NCBI GenBank assembly: GCA_000149265.1 | Contig: CH002721.1 | Location: 935,503 to 999,502 of the forward strand | Length of the DNA stretch: 64,000 nt | Source: Ciona savignyi | Taxonomy: Eukaryota > Chordata > Ascidiacea > Phlebobranchia > Cionidae | Direction: 5' to 3' | In this document: piece after piece, positions 1 through 13,400 of the stretch | How the letters are laid out: the number at the start of each line of letters is the position of its first letter | Numbering within the stretch: the stretch's first letter is position 1 | Position numbers and translations under genes: made by a program | Notes under the pieces: generated by a model | The model's input: the letters and a program-made list of their open reading frames with translations, nothing else | The model's database searches: none | Told to the model about the DNA's origin: nothing

Positions 1-433
1 TCTTACACTAAAATCAGACCAGACAGCTCCTGTACAAAAAAACTGGTGATTAATTATGGTTGTCTTCCATGCGTTTTTTTCTGAGTCTGGAGGAATTAGT
101 CATCTACCCCACAATGTCAAACATACAATATCTGCACTACAATACATATCAATTAAAAATCATTGGACTTCAAAGTAGTACAAAACTTTTAAAAAGCATG
201 AATTGAAACATTTACGTTTCAGGGCTTTGGGGGAAATACCCTTAAGGTAACCTACAAAAAATGTGCGCTGGTCCAGCTGCTATGTCTAGACTACCACCCG
301 TAAAAGTTAAAATAAATAAAAAAAAGCTGTTCTTTAGCAGCCGTTAGACAGAAGAGTTTGAAAACAAAATGGCAGTAAACTTAAACAAAAAAGAGGAAGA
401 TATAAACAGAAAATTAAATGTGATCACACTTAC

Positions 434-3020
434 AGGTCTTTTTTCTGAGGTTTTCTGAGTCATTGAAATTATTTGACCTAAAAATAACAAATCTTCTTAT
501 ACTAATTTAAAAAAAATCTTATACTAATTATGTAAAATGTAATAGATTAAAACAAAGTAAGCAATGTAACAAATATAATACGAACAACATGGATCTTTCT
601 TGTATTAAGAAACTCCAAAGTAACTATTAACTAAGGAGCACTTGTGCTAGATACGAGTAAGTCTTTATACAGTTAGACCTCAAGATGAATTTATCAATCA
701 GTTCCCGGACATTATCCAAAAAGCAGGCGTCAATCACGTGCAGGGTAATTCGACATACACTTTTTAAAGACGGCATTTAAAGGTTTATTTTAGCTTTGTA
801 TAGGCTAAGCATACTGAAAAAAAACTTTTAGTAGGATCATTGCACGAACTTATTACTAATATAGAACCAACAACTAGTTGGTAATTTTCAACCATAAAGT
901 GCGTGCATACGCACTAACCACCAGTAACGTACTTAAATCATAGGATATACATAAACCTAACAAATTAAATACAATAAATTAAGCAATGGTGGATGAAAAT
1001 ACCATGTACTCTTTACTTTATACTTTCTCTTGTATTCTTCTTTGTGTCTGAAAAACAATTCCAACTGAACACTTTTATTTAATAGGGTTGAGTAACTGAT
1101 AATATATTATAGGCGTGTATAGTACTACTTAATGTAAACTAGACTAAGACCCTTTTGGTTTATATGATCACTATAAATTTGTCCTGTTCAAATAGTTATG
1201 TATCAAGTAATTATAAGATAATACTTAAATTATTGTTTAACTAAAAAGCAATTAATATACCTGCTCCTCCTTCCATTATCTGAGCTTGTAGTACTGTTGG
1301 AATGTAATGACAAGTAAGTAAGTGACATATATTGATATTACAATTGTTTACTTTTTAATTAATGCCACTCAACAGCATTTGGTCTGCTCACACATTAATT
1401 ACTTCTGTGTATACATTGTGGGGCTTTGTCGCAACTACATTTTTGAACAAATTTAATTAAGAATAGCAACATATGCAACTAACAATAAGCTCACCAAGGT
1501 CATCCAAACATGTGGGTTTGCCACAAATCAATTGAACATAAAATGTTTACATAATAATTTAAGCGATAAAGCTATGAATAAGCCAGCTGCTAAAATATAC
1601 CCAAAAAAGAAGATTAGACAAGGATAACCACCATCACCAACAAATGTGCTGTGCATTTACATTGTTTAACAAACTGAAAAATAAAAATAAAGAAAAACAC
1701 ATGGTAAAAACTATTCCAAGGTTCAGAAAGTATAAAATATAATAAAGTTTATCTGTACCTTGAACTCGAATCATCAAATCTTCGTTTCCATAAGCGATGC
1801 CCATCATCATATTTTCTAAAATGTAGCAATATTTAGTTATTATGTAAAACTATTGCTTTTATATTTATGTTCAGACTACAGTCTTTGCGTTAAAGGTGAT
1901 TTCCCTAGGACAATATACTAAACAGACGGTCTGTAGATTTCACCACCTAAAGAAACATACCAAACATAAACGTTTCAACCGAATTAAATAATTCCCTAAT
2001 GACGTAGTGATGCCCAAGCTAGCATAAGGCGAATAAAAAGAAAGTAAGAACAATGTGCCCCCTTTCATGAATAACAACGATTTACCTTCGTGAAGATGAT
2101 GGCTTTGAATACAATTCTCTTGCCTTTTCCGACGAAGTGCTGACACTGATAAATATTGCACAGTTAGTTGCACGACTGGTGCCAAAAGTTGGTGACAACA
2201 CCGACACAGTGAAAATAATCATAATGGATATGATGTCGCAAATAATCAACGTTTTAATTCGCTTTGAAAGACATGACAGATTAAATTTCACAAGTCTTGC
2301 TTGCAAATTTACATAAATATATATGTACGCTACTCAAAGCTGCGATTGCAATGACCTCTTTTAGCAGTCTCTTGTATGCAGCCTCCTTTTTAATCTTAAG
2401 GCAAATATGGAGGATTGATATACAGGTACGCTATCGGAGTAAAGCTAACGGGGAAGTTCAGATATATTAAAATGTAACGTTTACCTGCAACTTGAATCAT
2501 GTCTTTTTCGTTTCCATAAACGATGCCCACCATCATATTTTCTAAAATGTAACAACAATTAGTTATTGCGCAAAACTAATGGCATTGTTTATATGTCCTG
2601 ACTGCATTTATAAAAGTTGAAAATTTACTTGGTAACTACGCAAATATGAAGCTTAACTTCTTCACCGGAATTAAGACTGAGCACTGCTGTTACAACCACA
2701 CAATACAAAGCGACAACGTCATATTCCTGATCTTTAGTCAGTGATAATATATATAAATCCCCACAACAATACGACGAAGGAAAATCTAAATACATGAATT
2801 AAATAACTACATTTACCTTCGTGAAGATGATGGCTCTGAATACAGTTCCCTTGCTTTTCTCGACGAAGTGCTGACACTGATAAATATTGCACAGTTATTT
2901 GAACGACTGGTGCCAACAATTTGCTAGTTTTAAACTATTCCTAGCATAGCATTAAACATAATCATAATAAAGAACATTGCAAACTGTTCGCATATAGTTC
3001 ATAAAACATTCATAAACGAC

Positions 3021-3061
<41 letters not shown>

Positions 3062-4732
3062 CTATGCCTTTTTGATGCTTAATTAACGTATTGGCATATA
3101 TGAAAGCCACACAAACCTTTCATCCAAAGATTCCAATTCATCAGATGATGAAGAAATCAAACTAGAAATAATGGAAAATTAAAACTGTTATTGTACTTTT
3201 TTAACAGCCAAATTCGCTCAAGCTATCTTTATTATATACCAGTAATTCTTTAAACCGCAGTAGTCAACAGTGACAGGGATTGACATACACGCTTGTCCGC
3301 CTTTCCGGGACAGGTGATTTATTGTGTGAAACAAGTAAATATTGTGCGGCGCTTGTCGGACAGGACAGGTTAAAAATGCAAACTAAACGCTATTGTCACT
3401 ATCCTTCACTGCCGTGGATATCTTCGAGTTTAAACCGCGTTAATCTACCACCGTGTGCGAACGAAATTTGTCCTTTTTATTTGCCTTAAAATTTATTTAC
3501 TATCTCCGTTAATGCGGATTTATGATAGTGACTAACACTTAGTCGCAATTTTTGCACGACGAATATAATAAAGACCAATAAGCAATCTTTGCATCTGGTG
3601 ATAATAAAGTTGTAAAATAAATAAGGCTTATAAAACTTTTAAAAATAGAATTACTCCAAAAGCATGTGAAAAAATCACATATCTTTTGTCAACGCGCAGC
3701 CAAACATCTTAAAATAATGCGACTTAATAATTTTCATCGGTAAATTATATTAAAGTCGAACGAAAAGCAAACATGACATTCCAATTCGGGATATCTGTCT
3801 CTGCTGGATTGGTTAGGTAATTAAACATTTTACTTATGGGTTATTAATTCTTAGTATTATTAAATGGTAATTATAAATTACAATTCGAGTGCAACATCTA
3901 AAACCGATATCGAACTGCAGAGTAGCCAATGTTGTTTGTTAATACCAATCTCATACGCATCTTAGTGTAAACCGCAACGAAACAAGTAAGAATGGCTCGC
4001 AACTGTAGTTTGTATGACGTAACAACTGTTTAAATCTGGCATTATAACAATCTCACATTATAATGCTGCTGTAAGTGTTATAGACTTCACTATTCGGATG
4101 CACCATGTGTAAAATAAAAACGTTATAATCCAATTGAATGAAAAACGGTCGCAGTAAACGGAATTTATTTTTTATATGCGATAGTAAATTCGCGGATTTT
4201 TGGCCCTGACAAGGAACGTCTTTTGGAGAGTGATTACGTAATTTTAATGGTGCGTTAATCACATGGTCTGGAACAGCGGGAATCTGGAAATTAAATTATG
4301 ATTTTTTTATGGGACAAGTGTAAGCTAAATGGGACAGGACAATTCCTGAGTTTATGTTAAAATAATAAACAAACGGTTTTACCTCAAGCCTTTTTGTTCT
4401 TGTTCATTCTTGGCAAACCAACGTTCAACTTTAGTATAACTAAAATATGTATGTTAATTAAGGTAACCATACACATAATAGACAATTAGAATATAAATTA
4501 AAAAGTTGTACTTTCTTTGAACCAAACAGTAAAAAGGTCATGGTCGGTAGTTGAAATTGAAGTTCTGATGAGAACTATATCTGAAGCACAAATTATACAC
4601 AAGAATCAAGTCAGTTCTTATAATCAGCAAAAATATCCCTGTGTATCAACTATACTTTAAACTTATTGGCATACCACTAATTTGTACCTGGTAGGAATAG
4701 TGTCCTTGTCATCACTTTCAGAGTCAGAAGAA
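434..4732 (-). CDS. Multi-exon gene of unknown function with duplicated exons (partial)
   Basis: I do not recognise the product. Twelve candidate exons with GT/AG borders keep one reading frame on the minus strand: 4732-4688, 4564-4512, 4428-4383, 4283-4263 (weak), 3161-3117, 2906-2817, 2541-2485, 2175-2086, 1815-1759, 1284-1261, 759-679 (weak acceptor) and 477-434. Most enter and leave in phase 2 and end in an Arg codon split by the intron. The peptides are hydrophilic, with Ser/acidic runs (SSDSESDDKD, SSSSDELESLDE) and Ser/Arg segments (KYDDGHRLWKRRFDDSSSR). The pair 2906-2817 plus 2541-2485 is repeated as 2175-2086 plus 1815-1759, with the same lengths of 90 and 57 bp. One exon (759-679) is more hydrophobic and resembles a folded helix (ITLHVIDACFLDNVRELID). 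No start or stop codon was identified, and the gene probably runs off the left edge. Phase agreement across so many exons is the main support; each small exon is uncertain alone. Confidence 0.45.
3021..3056. repeat. (TA)n microsatellite
   Basis: A run of alternating T and A of about 36 bases lies in a presumed intron of the minus-strand gene. It is a simple repeat and is likely to vary in length. Confidence 0.9.
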
Positions 4733-5081
4733 CTAAAATATTATTCACATTTAATAAAATAATAAAAAAAAACAACACAAATAAAAAACAGGGGTTGCAT
4801 GTGCAATCAGCACTGACGGACCATTGATTTATAACCTTTTGAAATAATAAACTATTAAAACAGTGTGTATAAGTGACACCTTTATTGTTAAATAATAAAC
4901 TAAATATCAAGTTAAGTCACAGACTCACAGCTAACCTGTTATGAATTATTCGGACAGGTGATTTGAATCGTCTTGTTTTGTTGCTATAAAATAATTTAAC
5001 ATGATAAACCATCGAGTAAAGAACAGACAATCAGTGGCTAAGCCAGCAAACGCCAAACAGGGCATTAAATTATATTCATTC

Positions 5082-5380
5082 CGGCCCGTTGGTCTAGCGG
5101 TTAAGTGCGTCGCCTTTCAATCGAAAGGTTGCAGGTGCGAAACTGGTCGCTAGCTAGTCGGTTATGTCCTTGGGCAAGGCACTTTACGGACATTGCCTGA
5201 ACCCAGCGGATTAATGGGTTCTACCATATTGAAGGAACGTGTGAATCATACACAACACACAGCAATAGCTCAGGTAACCCGACGATGGGCGCGAGGCGAT
5301 CTGACGATTGCCCGTGTGTTAACCCTCTTGGTTTTCCCATTCACGGGGATAAAGATGAATATCCTATCCTATCCTATCAT
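5082..5380 (+). mobile_element. tRNA-derived SINE, full length
   Basis: The head has pol III promoter-like boxes: an A-box region (GGTCTAGCGGTTAAGTGCG) and a B-box-like stretch (GGTTGCAGGTGCGAAAC). A conserved body follows (GGCAAGGCACTTTACGGACA; CCCAGCGGATTAATGGGTTC) and the 3' end is a short ATCCT repeat. At least eight other full or partial copies of the same family occur in this window. It has no coding capacity and would depend on a LINE for movement. The family name is not certain; I associate the sequence with Ciona. Confidence 0.85.
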
Positions 5381-5404
5381 TGTATAGGTACGACCACTAC
5401 GTCA

Positions 5405-5962
5405 CCCTATTGGAAAGTTCGTTTTCTGTGCGCCGAATTTTTGCGCCAACATTTTTTAACCTAAATTTTGCGGTACCTCTAATTACTACAGGACCGCTTG
5501 GAGCGCTTGGATCGCATGGAGCGCTTAAATCGCTTGGATCGCTTGAAGCGCTTGGATCGCTTACTATACTTGGTAATTACAAAAGTCAAGATATCAATGT
5601 TAGGGTTGGGGTTAAAGTTAGTTCTGGGGTTGAGATTAGTGTTTGGGAAAGGGTTAGAATTACCTTCCATAGCAATCTAAGTGATCCAAGCGATCCAAGC
5701 GGTCCTGTAGTATTTAGAGGCACCCAAATTTTGCGCCACGCCAGTAATACTAATTTGCGCCACCACAAACAAAGTTGCATAATTTTTAATTGAAACTTTG
5801 AAATATAAAGCTTAAAGTGTCAAAAATACTGACATAAATGAAAGAAAGTGTAATCACGCCACGGCAGCATGATTTTTGGAGTTTTCTGCGCCAATACCCG
5901 AAAAAGTAGTCCGTGCGCCACGCCAGATATATCCGGCGCATCATACGAACTTTCCAGTAGGG
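5405..5962. mobile_element. Fold-back / MITE-like element
   Basis: Both ends carry the same inverted sequence: CCCTATTGGAAAGTTCGT at the left and its near complement ACGAACTTTCCAGTAGGG at the right. An inner pair (TACTACAGGACCGCTTGG and its exact complement) borders 5485-5711. The arms contain repeated GCTTGGATC-type words and TGCGCCAC words, and the middle contains degenerate G-rich TTAGGG-like stretches. The open frames across it are by-products of this repetitive structure. No target duplication was clear, so the superfamily is undecided. Confidence 0.6.
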
Positions 5963-6830
5963 CTACGGCATACACGTTACTATACTAGTGATAGTGCAGC
6001 ATTCATGAAAATGAAATATTCGGTTGTGCGCGTGCCACATAATGATTAAGATTTGCCAAAAGCATTACCAAAAACCGAGCACTGTATACTAGGTTGGTGC
6101 CTGGTCCAATAAGGCTAGTGGTGACAGTTAAGACAACGGGCACCGTTCAACTAAACAAACAATCAACTTAACTTACCATCGGATTTTCTTTAACTTCTTA
6201 CTCTGAGATTGCAACATAATGCGAAATTATCTCAACTTACATACAAGATTAAACTTTTAGAAGTCGTGTACACCAACATTCAAACTATCTTATTCTTAAA
6301 CTACAGTGCGCAAACCTTTTTCATATCCAAAGAAAAAATTTGAAAAACGAAAAACAATAACGCAATTCTGACATCACATTAAAGATTCTAGAATGTAAAC
6401 AGTATTGCTCATTTGTTTTTCAATACAAGGAAAGTAAGGTTTACGAAAATGCCCGTTTACTCAATTTTACAACAAAAACACATTTTGTATATTTTACTAC
6501 CAGCTAACAAATGTTAAAAGAAAACATAAGTGTATACAGTACTATATTAACAAATTTAATTTTATTGAACCAATTTCGGTAACACTGTTGGTCGTCATTC
6601 TTTTTCCTCACAAGAACAATTCATTATTTAGCAGATGTAACAAAAGCATTCTAAATGGCCACAACTAGCCAAATCTTTTTATGTTGCACAACATTGCCAA
6701 TGAAATGGACCACGTTATTTATTTTCTTTTTTAAGTGGAGAATATAAACTGTCGGTGTAAACCCAACCGGGAATGTAATCAACATACACCATCAGCGAAA
6801 CGTTATAACCAATTCCGCGACAGTTCGAAA
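5963..6830. other. AT-rich intergenic stretch
   Basis: I found no coding region, repeat array or recognisable element here. It separates the fold-back element from the satellite region. Confidence 0.5.
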
Positions 6831-7075
6831 CAAAATACTTTCATTCTGCACACGGCAACATCGAAATTGTTTAAAGAGAACACGTTTTACCCTGAAAAAT
6901 AATTTAAAAGCTCCTTTTACTTTACTCTAGCATCCCAGTAACACGATTCCCGCCGTTTGCGTGGTTAAAACCAATGTTACATTTTGGTTAATCTTGCTCG
7001 AATTTGAAAATTGAAGTATGAATCATTTTGAATTTTCATTGTGCCTACGACAACTTCAAAATTGTTCATATCGAA
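6830..7075. repeat. Diverged unit of satellite family 2
   Basis: This stretch carries the diagnostic words of the long satellite found after 13.4 kb: TTTCATTCTGCACACGGCAAC, GTAACACGATTCCCGCCGTTTGCG and TTAATCTTGCTCGAATTTG, in that order. It is one diverged copy on the left border of the 191-bp array. Confidence 0.65.
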
Positions 7076-7084
7076 GAAGATTTA

Positions 7085-10000
7085 TTCTAAACTTGTTCCC
7101 AAAATAACCCATATATCTCATTTGGGTTTTAAACGTGCGCCATTCACGCAATCACACGACGTCAATATCTCAATATAATCCCTTTGGTTCAGATGAAACA
7201 GCTTTGATATACCTAAATCAACATTTATTGTAGAAAGTACATGAAAATTGGTAGATGGTTGGATAACACACTTGTTAACTTGTTTCCAAAAAATAAACCT
7301 TATATCTCGTTTGGTTTTCAAACGCGCGCCACAAACGCACCCACACTACGTCAAATTATCAATATGTTCGCTTTGGGATGAAATGAAACAGCTTGGATAT
7401 AGCTAAATCAACAATTTATTGTATCAAGTACATGGAAATTGGTAGATGGTTGGAAAACACACTTGTAAACTTGTTTCCAAAAACTTAAACTTATATCTCA
7501 TTTGGTTTTTAAACGTGCGCCATTCACGCAATCACACGACGTCAATATCTCAATATAATCCCTTTGGGTTCGGTTAAAAAAGCTTTGATATACCTAAATG
7601 GACAATTTATTGTATCAAGTATATGAAAATTGGTAGATGGTTGGATAACACACTTGTTAACTTGTTCCTAAAAAATAAACCTTATATCTCATTCGGTTTT
7701 CGATCGTGCGGTACTAAAGCAACCCCACGACGTCAATATCTCAATATGTTCGGTTTGGGTTGAAACGAAACAGCTTTGATATACCTAAATCAACAGTTTT
7801 TTGTAGTAAGTACATGAAAATTGGTAGATGGGTGGATAACACACTTGTTAACTTGTTCCTAAAAAATAAACCTTATATCTCATTCGGTTTTCGATCGTGC
7901 GGTACTAAAGCAACCGCACGACGTCAATATCTCAACATGTTCGGTTTGGGTTGAAACGAAACAGCTTTGATATACCTAAATCAACAATTTTTTGTAGTAA
8001 TTACATGAAAATTGGTAGATGGGTGGTACACACACGTTTTAACTTGTTCCCAAAAACTAAACCTTATATCTCATTTGGTTTTTAAACGCGCGCCACTCAC
8101 GCAATAACACGACGTCAATATCTCAATATGTTCGATTTGGGTTGAAATGAAACGGCTTTGATATACCTGAATCGACAATTTTTTGTAGTAATTACATGAA
8201 AATTGGTAGATGGGTGGTACACACACGTTTTAACTTGTTCCCAAAAACTAAACCTTATATCTCATTTGGTTTTTAAACGCGCGCCACTCACGCAATAACA
8301 CGACGTCAATATCTCAATATGTTCGATTTGGGTTGAAATGAAACGGCTTTGATATACCTGAATCGACAATTTATTGTAGTAAGCACATGAAAATTTGTAG
8401 ATGGTTGGAAAACACACTTGTAAACTTGTTCCCAAAAACTAAAACTTATATCTCATTTGGTTTTTAAACGTGCGCCATTCACTTAATCACACGACGTCAA
8501 TATCTCACTATAATCCCTTTGGGTTCAGACGAAGTACATGAAAATTGGTAGATGGTTGGATAACACACTTGTTAACTTGTTCCTAAAAAATAAACCATAT
8601 ATCTCATTCGGTTTTCGAACGTGCGGTACTAAAGCAACCGCACGACGTCAATATCTCAATATGTTCGGTTTGGGTTGAAACGAAACAGCTTTGATATACC
8701 TAAATCAACAATTTATTGTAGTAATTACATAAAAATTGGTAGATGGGTGGTACACACACGTTTTAACTTGTTCCCAAAAACTAAACCTTATATCTCATTT
8801 GGTTTTTAAACGCGCGCCACTCACGCAATAACACGACGTCAATATCTCAATATGTTCGGTTTGGGTTCAGATGAAGCAGCTTTGATATACCTAAATCACC
8901 AATTTATTATAGTAAGCACATGAAAATTGGTAGATGGTTGGATAACACACTTGTAAACTTGTTTGCAAATACTAAAACTTATATCTCGTTTGGTTTTTAA
9001 ACGCGCGCCATTCACGCAATAACACGACGTCAATATCTCAATATGTTCGGTTTGGGTTGAAACGAAACAGCTTTGATATACCTAAATCAACAATTTTTTG
9101 TAGTAAGTACATGAAAATTAGTGGATGGTTGGATAACACACTTGTTAACTTGTTCCCAAAAATTAAACCTTGTATCTCATTTGGTTTTTAAACGCGCGCC
9201 ACTCACGCAATAACACGACGTCAATATCTCAATATGTTCGATTTGGGTTGAAATGAAACGGCTTTGATATACCTAAATCAACAATTTATTGTACTAAGTA
9301 CATGAAAATTGGTAGATGGGTGGATAACACACTTGTTAACTTGTTCCTAAAAAATAAACCTTATATCTCATTCGGTTTTCGATCGTGCGGTACTAAAGCA
9401 ACCGCACGACGTCAATATCTCAATATGTTCGGTTTGGGTTGAAACGAAACAGCTTTGATATACCTAAATCAACAATTTTTTGTAGTAAGTACATGAAAAT
9501 TAGTGGATGGTTGGATAACACACTTGTTAACTTGTTCCCAAAAATTAAACCTTGTATCTCATTTGGTTTTTAAACGCGCGCCACTCACGCAATAACACGA
9601 CGTCAATATCTCAATATGTTCGATTTGGGTTGAAATGAAACGGCTTTGATATACCTAAATCAACAATTTATTGTACTAAGTACATGAAAATTGGTAGATG
9701 GGTGGATAACACACTTGTTAACTTGTTCCTAAAAAATAAACCTTATATCTCATTCGGTTTTCGATCGTGCGGTACTAAAGCAACCGCACGACGTCAATAT
9801 CTCAATATGTTCGGTTTGGGTTGAAACGAAACAGCTTTGATATACCTAAATCAACAATTTTTTGTAGTAAGTACATGAAAATTAGTGGATGGTTGGATAA
9901 CACACTTGTTAACTTGTTCCCAAAAATTAAACCTTGTATCTCATTTGGTTTTTAAACGCGCGCCACTCACGCAATAACACGACGTCAATATCTCAATATG

Positions 10001-13000
10001 TTCGATTTGGGTTGAAATGAAACGGCTTTGATATACCTAAATCAACAATTTATTGTAGTAAGTATATGAAAATTGGTAGATGGTTGGATAACACACTTGT
10101 TAACTTGATCCTAAAAAATAAACCTTATACCTCATTTGTTTTTTAAACGCGCGACACTCACGCAATAACACGACGTCAATACCTCAATATGTTCGGTTTG
10201 GGTAGAAATAACATAGCTTTGATATACCTAAATCAACAATTTATTGTAGTAAGTACATGAAAATTGGTAGATGGTTGGATAACACACTTGTAAACTTGTT
10301 CCCAAAAACTAAAACTTATATCTCATGTGGTTTTTAAAACGTCGCCATTCACGCAATCACACGACGTCAATATCTCAATATGTTCGGTTTGGGTTCAGAT
10401 GAAGCAGCTTTGATATACCTAAATCACCAATTTATTATAGTAAGCACATGAAAATTGGTAGATGGTTGGATAACACACTTGTAAACTTGTTTGCAAATAC
10501 TAAAACTTATATCTCATTTGGTTTTTAAACGCGCGCCATTCACGCAATAACACGACGTCAATATCTCAATATGTTCGATTTGGGTTGAAATGAAACGGAT
10601 TTGATATACCTGAATCGACAATTTTTTGTAGTAAGTACATAAAAATTAGTGGATGGTTGGATAACACACTTGTTAACTTGTTCCCAAAAATTAAACCTTG
10701 TATCTCATTTGGTTTTTAAACGCGCGCCACCCACGCAATAACACGACGTCAATATCTCAATATGTTCGATTTGGGTTGAAATGAAACGGCTTTGATATAC
10801 CTGAATCGACAATTTATTGTAGCAAGTACATGGAAATTGGTAGATGGGTGGATAACACACTTGTTAACTTGTTCCTAAAAAATAAACCTTATATCTCATT
10901 CGGTTTTCGATCGTGCGGTACTAAAGCAACCGCACGACGTCAATATCTCAATATGTTCGGTTTGGGTTGAAACGAAACAGCTTTGATATACCTAAATCAA
11001 CAATTTTTTGTAGTAAGTACATGAAAATTAGTGGATGGTTGGATAACACACTTGTTAACTTGTTCCCAAAAATTAAACCTTGTATCTCATTTGGTTTTTA
11101 AACGCGCGCCACTCACGCAGTAACACGACGTCAATATCTCAATATGTTCGGTTTGGGTAGAAATAACACAGCTTTGATATACCTAAATCAACAATTTATT
11201 GTAGTAAGTACATGAAAATTGGTAGATGGTTGGATAACACACTTGTAAACTTGTTCCCAAAAACTAAAACTTATATCTCATGTGGTTTTTAAAACGTCGC
11301 CATTCACGCAATCACACGACGTCAATATCTCAATATGTTCGATTTGGGTTGAAATGAAACGGCTTTGAAATAGCTGAATCGACAATTTATTGTAGTAAGT
11401 ACAATAAAATTGGTGGATGGTTGGATAACACACTTGTTAACTTGTTCCCAAAAATTAAACCTTGTATCTCATTTGGTTTTTAAACGCGCGCCACTCACGC
11501 AATAACACGACGTCAATATCTCAATATGTTCGATTTGGGTTGAAATGAAACGGCTTTGATATACCTGAATCGACAATTTATTGTAGCAAGTACATGAAAA
11601 TCGGTAGATGGGTGGATAACACACTTGTTATCTTGTTCTCAAAATAATAAACCTTATACCTCATTTGCTTTTTAAACGCGAGCCACTCAAGCAATAACAC
11701 GACGCCAATATCTCACTATAATCCCTATGGGTTCAGACGAAACAGCTTTGATATACCTAAATCGACAATTTATTGTAGTAAGTACATGAAAATTGGTAGA
11801 CGGTTGGATAACACACTTGTAAACTTGTTTCCAAAAAATAAACCTTATACCTCTTATGGTTTTTAAACGCGCGCCACTCAAGCAATAACACGACGTCAAT
11901 ACCTCAATATGTTCGGTTTGGGTAGAAATGAAACAGCTTTGATATACCTAAATCAACAATTTATTGTAGTAAGTACATGAAAATTGGTAGATGGTTGAAA
12001 AACACACTTGTTAACTTGTTCTCAAAAACTAAAACTTATATCTTATTTGGTTTTTAAACGCGCACCACTCACGCAATAACACGACGTCAATATCTCAATA
12101 TGTTCGGTTTGTGTTGAAACCAAACAGCTTTGATATACCTAAATCGACAATTTATTGTAGTAAGCACATAAAAAATGGTTGATGTTTAGATAACACACTT
12201 GTAAACTTGTTCCCAAATACTAAAACTTATATCTCATTTGGTTTTTAAACGCGCGCCAATCACGCAATCACTCGACGTCAATATCTCAATATAATCCCTT
12301 TGGGTTCAGATAAAAAAGCTTTGATAAACCTAAATAGACAATTTATAATATCAAGTACATGGAAATTGGTAGATGGTTGGATACCACACTTGTAAACTTG
12401 TTTCCAAAAATTAAACCTTATACCTTATTTGGTTTTTAAACGCGCGCCACTCAAGCAATAACACGACGTCAATATCTCAATATAATCACTTTGGGTTCGG
12501 ATAAAAAAGCTTTGATATACCTAAATGGACAATTTATTGTATCAAGTACATGAAAATTGGTAGATGGTTGGATAACACACTTGTAAACTTTTTCCCAAAA
12601 ATTAAACCTTATACCTTATTTGGTTTTTAAACGCGCGCCACTCACGCAATAACACGACTTTAATATCTCAATATGTTCGATTTGGGTTGAAACGAAACAG
12701 CTTTGATATACATAAATCAACAATTTATTGTAGTAATTACATGAAAATTGGTAGATGGGTGGATAACACAATTGTTAACTTGTTCCCAAAAAATAAACCT
12801 TATATCTCATTTGGTTTTTAAACGCGCGACACTCACGCAATAACACGACGTTAATATCTCAATATGTTCGATTTGGGTTGAAATGAAACGGCTTTGATAT
12901 ACCTGAATCGACAATTTATTGTAGTAATTACATGAAAATTGGTAGATGGTTGGATAACACACTTGCTATCTTGTTCTCAAAAAAATAAACCTTATACCTC

Positions 13001-13400
13001 ATTTGGTTTTTAAACGCGAGCCACTCAAACAATAACACGACGTCAATACCTCAATATGTTCGGTTTGGATTGAAATGAAACAGCTTTGATATACCTAAAT
13101 CGACAATTTATTGTATTAAGTACATGGAAATTGGTAGATGGTTGGATAACACACTTGTTAACTTGTTCCCAAAAAATAAACCTTATACCTCATTTGGTTT
13201 TTAAACGCGAGCCACTCAAGCAATAACACGACGTCAATACTTCAATATGTTCGGTTTGTGTTGAAATAAAACAGCTTTGATATAGCTTAATCGATAATTT
13301 ATTTTATTAAGTACATGGAAATTGGTAGATGGTTGGATAACACACTTGTAAACTTGTTCCCAAAAATATCCCTAATATCTCCTTTGGTTTTCAGTAGTAC
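7085..13400. repeat. 191-bp tandem satellite array (about 33 copies)
   Basis: The monomer recurs every 191 bp; for example the ACATGAAAATTGGTAGATG word starts at 8003, 8194 and 8385. Conserved parts are TTGGATAACACACTTGTTAAC, TATCTCATTTGGTTTTTAAACGCGCG, CACGACGTCAATATCTCAAT and GCTTTGATATACCTAAAT. Copies differ by a few to about 20 percent by eye. Some belong to a variant with GATCGTGCGGTACTAAAGCA. One copy near 8525 has lost about half a unit. Small open frames in it (up to 70 codons) are by-products. It may be pericentromeric or subtelomeric heterochromatin; the sequence alone does not say which. Confidence 0.95.

Noticed and set aside
5082-5180. tRNA gene
   Set aside because: The head is tRNA-like but continues into the SINE body, and the same unit is repeated many times.
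5598-5665. TTAGGG-like stretch as an interstitial telomere
   Set aside because: Only degenerate G-rich words inside a fold-back element; no exact tandem array.
5380-5793. 137-codon plus open frame with repeated GALGS / SLGSL pattern
   Set aside because: It translates the GCTTGGATC decamer array of the fold-back element; the opposite strand is equally open.
7085-13400. CRISPR array
   Set aside because: Repeats are 191 bp and adjacent, with no unique spacers, in a eukaryotic context.
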